Source: Pyropia yezoensis
Taxonomy: Eukaryota; Rhodophyta; Bangiophyceae; Bangiales; Bangiaceae
DNA length: 64,000 nucleotides
Reading direction: 5' to 3'
NCBI GenBank assembly: GCA_009829735.1
Contig: CM020618.1
Coordinates: 31,968,894-32,032,893 of the forward strand
A program made the position numbers and the translations under genes. The notes beneath the pieces are model-generated. The model ran no database searches. It was not told the DNA's origin and saw only the letters and a program-made list of their open reading frames with translations. The first letter of the stretch is position 1, and every line of letters begins with the position of its first letter. Below, piece after piece: positions 61,566 through 64,000 of this stretch.

Positions 61566-63419
61566 AAGCTGCCCCGGATATCGTCGCACGCAACTAGCAC
61601 ACCAGTAGCGCGGGCCCAGTCACTCGGACAAAACGTCTCACGAACCGCTGTCAGCAGCTCAGCCTCGTACTTGCAGGAGATGGCATTCATTAAAGAGGCG
61701 TGCGGCTTGCTCCTGGACTTGATATCGACACCTAGCGTCCCAATTGCGCGCTCAATTAGAAATTGCCACCAGACCCAGACGGGACCACCAGCAACAATTC
61801 CAGGAACCACGTCCAGCAGGGTCGCTATCGGCAGTCGGCACAGCTTTAGTCTGGCAGGGTCATGCCGAAACACATTGTCGTAGAAGCTTGCACAGAACTT
61901 CTCCAGACCGGTCTTAATCGCCGTGACGTCTGCTCGGCTAAGCGGTGATGGACGGAACATCAAGCGACAGGAACTGACGAGGAACATCACCATGTGGTAG
62001 TAGACGTCCGGAATACGGCCAGCAAACACTGTCTCGGCCAAGCTAACAATGAAGTACAGCCAATCGGCAGCCTTGTAGGACTTCCAGTGAATTCGAAACG
62101 TCCCGTAACGACCAGGCCTGCGAGGCTGGCACTGTATCTCGCGCGTCACGAATCTCTCGACCAATTGCCTCCGCGCCCGCGGATTTCAGATGGTAGTCCT
62201 TAGGTGGGTCTCCAGGCACAGTCCAAGTCCTGGAAGACAGCTGCCACAGACTCTTGACAACATTTGTCAGGACCAAATGCATTGTGTCGTACGGGGCCAG
62301 AGCAGGCCCGATCGATGAAAAGTACGTCATGTGGGGGCAGCGCTGTTTACCGGAAGGGCTGGGGCAGCTGAGCAGTGAGTAGCCGCGCACGCCGCAGATC
62401 TTCACCAACTCGCTCACAGCGCTCTGAGTGGCGCCCTGCTCCCTGGCAAGAGCCCCCGACGAGCGTCTGCGGCGAAGCCAGCGGCTGTCCTCCGGATGCG
62501 CGATGGTCTCGCCAACGAGAACAGCTCCATATTCGTTGTCGGGTCCTTGGGCGGGTAGTAGTACCTGGACTTAGCGTAAATGCCTTTACACTTCCGCTGT
62601 CGACACGGAGTTCGCCCCCCGTTTCCGGTAATGTTGACTACTTTGTCGCCAGCAGGCATATCCGCCGTAAGTTGCAGTAAAAATCCTTGAGGGTGACTTC
62701 GCCCTCGACTCCAGCTACCTTGACACCAGGGATGCCTCGCTCAGCCGATCGAGTTCTCCGACAATGGGGTGCAAGAAAGACTCTAAGTCGGCCGGTTGAT
62801 CTGGTCCAGGTGTGACACACAGATGCAGCTGAGAGATGATCCTGGATCGCCGACTGGGAACTAGGTTGAGCACAGTGACAATAATAGGCCACGAGTGGAA
62901 CCCTTGCTGACGCCACGCTTCAAAGCCGTCGGTGGAAATGCTCAGAGCAATATCCGAATCTGCTGTAATGTGGCCGTCAGAGACCAACTTGCGAAATGTC
63001 GTCCAGTCGTACCAATCTCGAACCTCGTCCACCGGCTCGGAAGCCGCCTGCCTCGCTAGCCGCATTGTGGATACCATTTCTGGGCCAAGGTCAGGGTCAG
63101 CAAGCATTGCAGTCAGCCATGGGATGAGAGACCAATACACAACTTGCTTGACAGGGGCTCATGACGGGGATGTTCGGCGCGTTCCGCAAAAAGGGCACTC
63201 GTCTTCGCCGCATGATCTGCCGTGTAGGCGAGACAGCTGTTCGAGCAGGCGTCCACGAGCTTGGTACGCAGCGTGACTGTGTTGCGGCCCAGAGACGCGA
63301 GCATGGCTGGTGTACGGCTGCCAGGTCTTGGCGCTGTCGAAGGAGTGCTGCCGTAGCCTCTCGTACAAACCCGAATTGAACGCGGGTAGTGTAGAACACA
63401 ATGTCTCTGATAACTGCAA
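61566..63419 (-). pseudogene. Decayed Tnp2-type (CACTA-like) DNA transposase
   Basis: Read on the minus strand, successive frames give the Tnp2 transposase order without gaps: ECPFCGTRR, then YWSLIPWLTAMLADP, then STDGFEAWRQQGFHSWPII, then LCVTPGP and LESFLHPIVGELDRLSE, then GIPGVKVAGVEGEV, then ADMPAGDKVVNITGNGG with TPCRQRKCKGIYAKSRYYYP, then LAREQGATQSAVSELV, then APYDTMHLVLTNVVKSLWQL, then WKSYKAADWLYFIVSL. It is broken by an in-frame TGA at 63159-63161 and by frame changes near 62735, 62665, 62440 and 62100. The breaks leave no room for introns, so this is a fossil, or a region of poor sequence beside the gap. The family cuts and pastes DNA elements with CACTA-type ends. Confidence 0.75.
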
Positions 63420-63800
63420 TGAAAGCCGCCGTGGTCACGTGCACCTCATTGACAGCACAGTCTGGCGGACACGCTTTCTTGTCACGTCAACAGCTTGCTG
63501 AGAGTTTAATTCGCTTTGACCTTCAACAATATCGCGAACATGTCCAGCGTCACGTTCTTCGTTCGGCAGCCAAACGCCGTCGTCGACATCTGAGGTTGGT
63601 GCAGACGCCGGGCGTAGTATCGACGTCGGGGATGGACCTGAGGCTGTTTCCTGCTCTCAGAGGGCTTGCGCTTTCGCCACGGTTGACGTCTGGTGGATCG
63701 CTCGACTGATCACTCGTCGAATCTTCGTCCAAGCGGGCGCGCTTACTTGAGCGATGACGATAAAGTGTTGCGGCTGACACTACCCTTCCACGACATTGTG
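63420..63800 (-). other. Region upstream of the transposase remnant
   Basis: A short minus frame at 63550-63780 (MSAATLYRHRSSKRARL...) is basic then Asp/Ser-rich and might be the N-terminus of the transposase gene, but it is not in frame with it. Confidence 0.3.
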
Positions 63801-64000
63801 CGCACGTGCACGAGCGCGCGCGGCGGTGGAGGTCCGCAGGGGTGGGGGGGGGGGGGAGGGGGGCCGGGAGGGAGAGGAGGGCTGGGTAGCGAGGGGGGGC
63901 GTCGGGGGGGGGGCGGGGGAGGGTGCGGGCGGTTACGGGTGGGGATAGCTGGGGGGGGTGTTGAGGGGATGGGGGGGGGAGGGGGACGCTCGCGCAGTTG
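63801..64000. other. G-rich low-complexity DNA
   Basis: Many G runs of 8-13 bases; nothing else seen. Confidence 0.6.

Noticed and set aside
60995..62164. ORF fused across the 500-N gap
   Set aside because: It joins transposase codons to the shadow of the antisense ORF through unknown bases.
36071..63161. Alternative genetic code, suggested by in-frame TAG (36071) and TGA (63159)
   Set aside because: Both cases lie in genes that look broken, and the long intact pol frames use normal stops.
63778..63782. CACTA motif next to the transposase remnant as an element end
   Set aside because: It reads CACTA on the plus strand, but a right-hand end of a minus-strand element there should read TAGTG on the plus strand; no matching inverted repeat was seen.

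Overview
The window is nuclear DNA of a GC-rich eukaryote. It has a tandem 5S rRNA gene array (eukaryotic internal promoter layout, T-run terminators), several Ty3/gypsy LTR retrotransposons, a decayed Tnp2-type DNA transposase, long poly-C/poly-G tracts and G-rich minisatellites, and no operon-like gene packing. The Tnp2 and chromodomain-type elements are common in fungi, so a fungus or another unicellular eukaryote is plausible, but the sequence does not settle the species.

Layout. (1) 1-1181: the N-terminal part of a secreted, Asp-rich calcium-binding-type protein on the minus strand. (2) 1182-7584: mostly GC-rich low-complexity DNA with a perfect 46-bp palindrome, short tandem repeats and C tracts, ending in an Ala-rich coding fragment cut by a retrotransposon. 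(3) 7585-15357: a complete chromovirus (Ty3/gypsy with chromodomain) on the minus strand, with 994-bp LTRs, a two-zinc-finger ORF upstream of gag, gag, and pol. (4) 15358-34640: about 27 copies of a 712-bp unit, each with one 120-nt 5S rRNA gene; one copy lies in a 320-N gap and the last is cut after 31 nt. (5) 34641-40781: single-copy-like DNA with a hypothetical gene broken by one in-frame TAG, a coiled-coil protein gene and a 15-copy minisatellite. (6) 40782-51584: a complete 10.8-kb LTR retrotransposon with 363-bp LTRs and a 5-bp target duplication. Its gag and pol are on the minus strand, and an 815-residue ORF of no known family is on the plus strand, convergent with pol. (7) 51585-53287: GC-rich DNA. 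(8) 53288-61065: three more, incomplete members of the same family, joined head to tail in a way that suggests nested insertion, ending in a 500-N gap. (9) 61566-64000: a decayed Tnp2/CACTA-type transposase on the minus strand, then G-rich DNA.

The most notable system is the ambisense retrotransposon family. All three copies that reach the region keep the plus-strand ORF open. The two full copies are the same length, and by eye synonymous changes outnumber replacement changes. The LTRs carry a TATA motif at a near-palindromic site that can be read on the plus strand, so the 3' LTR could drive this ORF while the 5' LTR drives gag-pol. The second point of interest is the chromovirus: its end lies 19 bp upstream of a 5S gene, as expected of a Pol III-targeted element, but its other flank is not 5S spacer and there is no target duplication.
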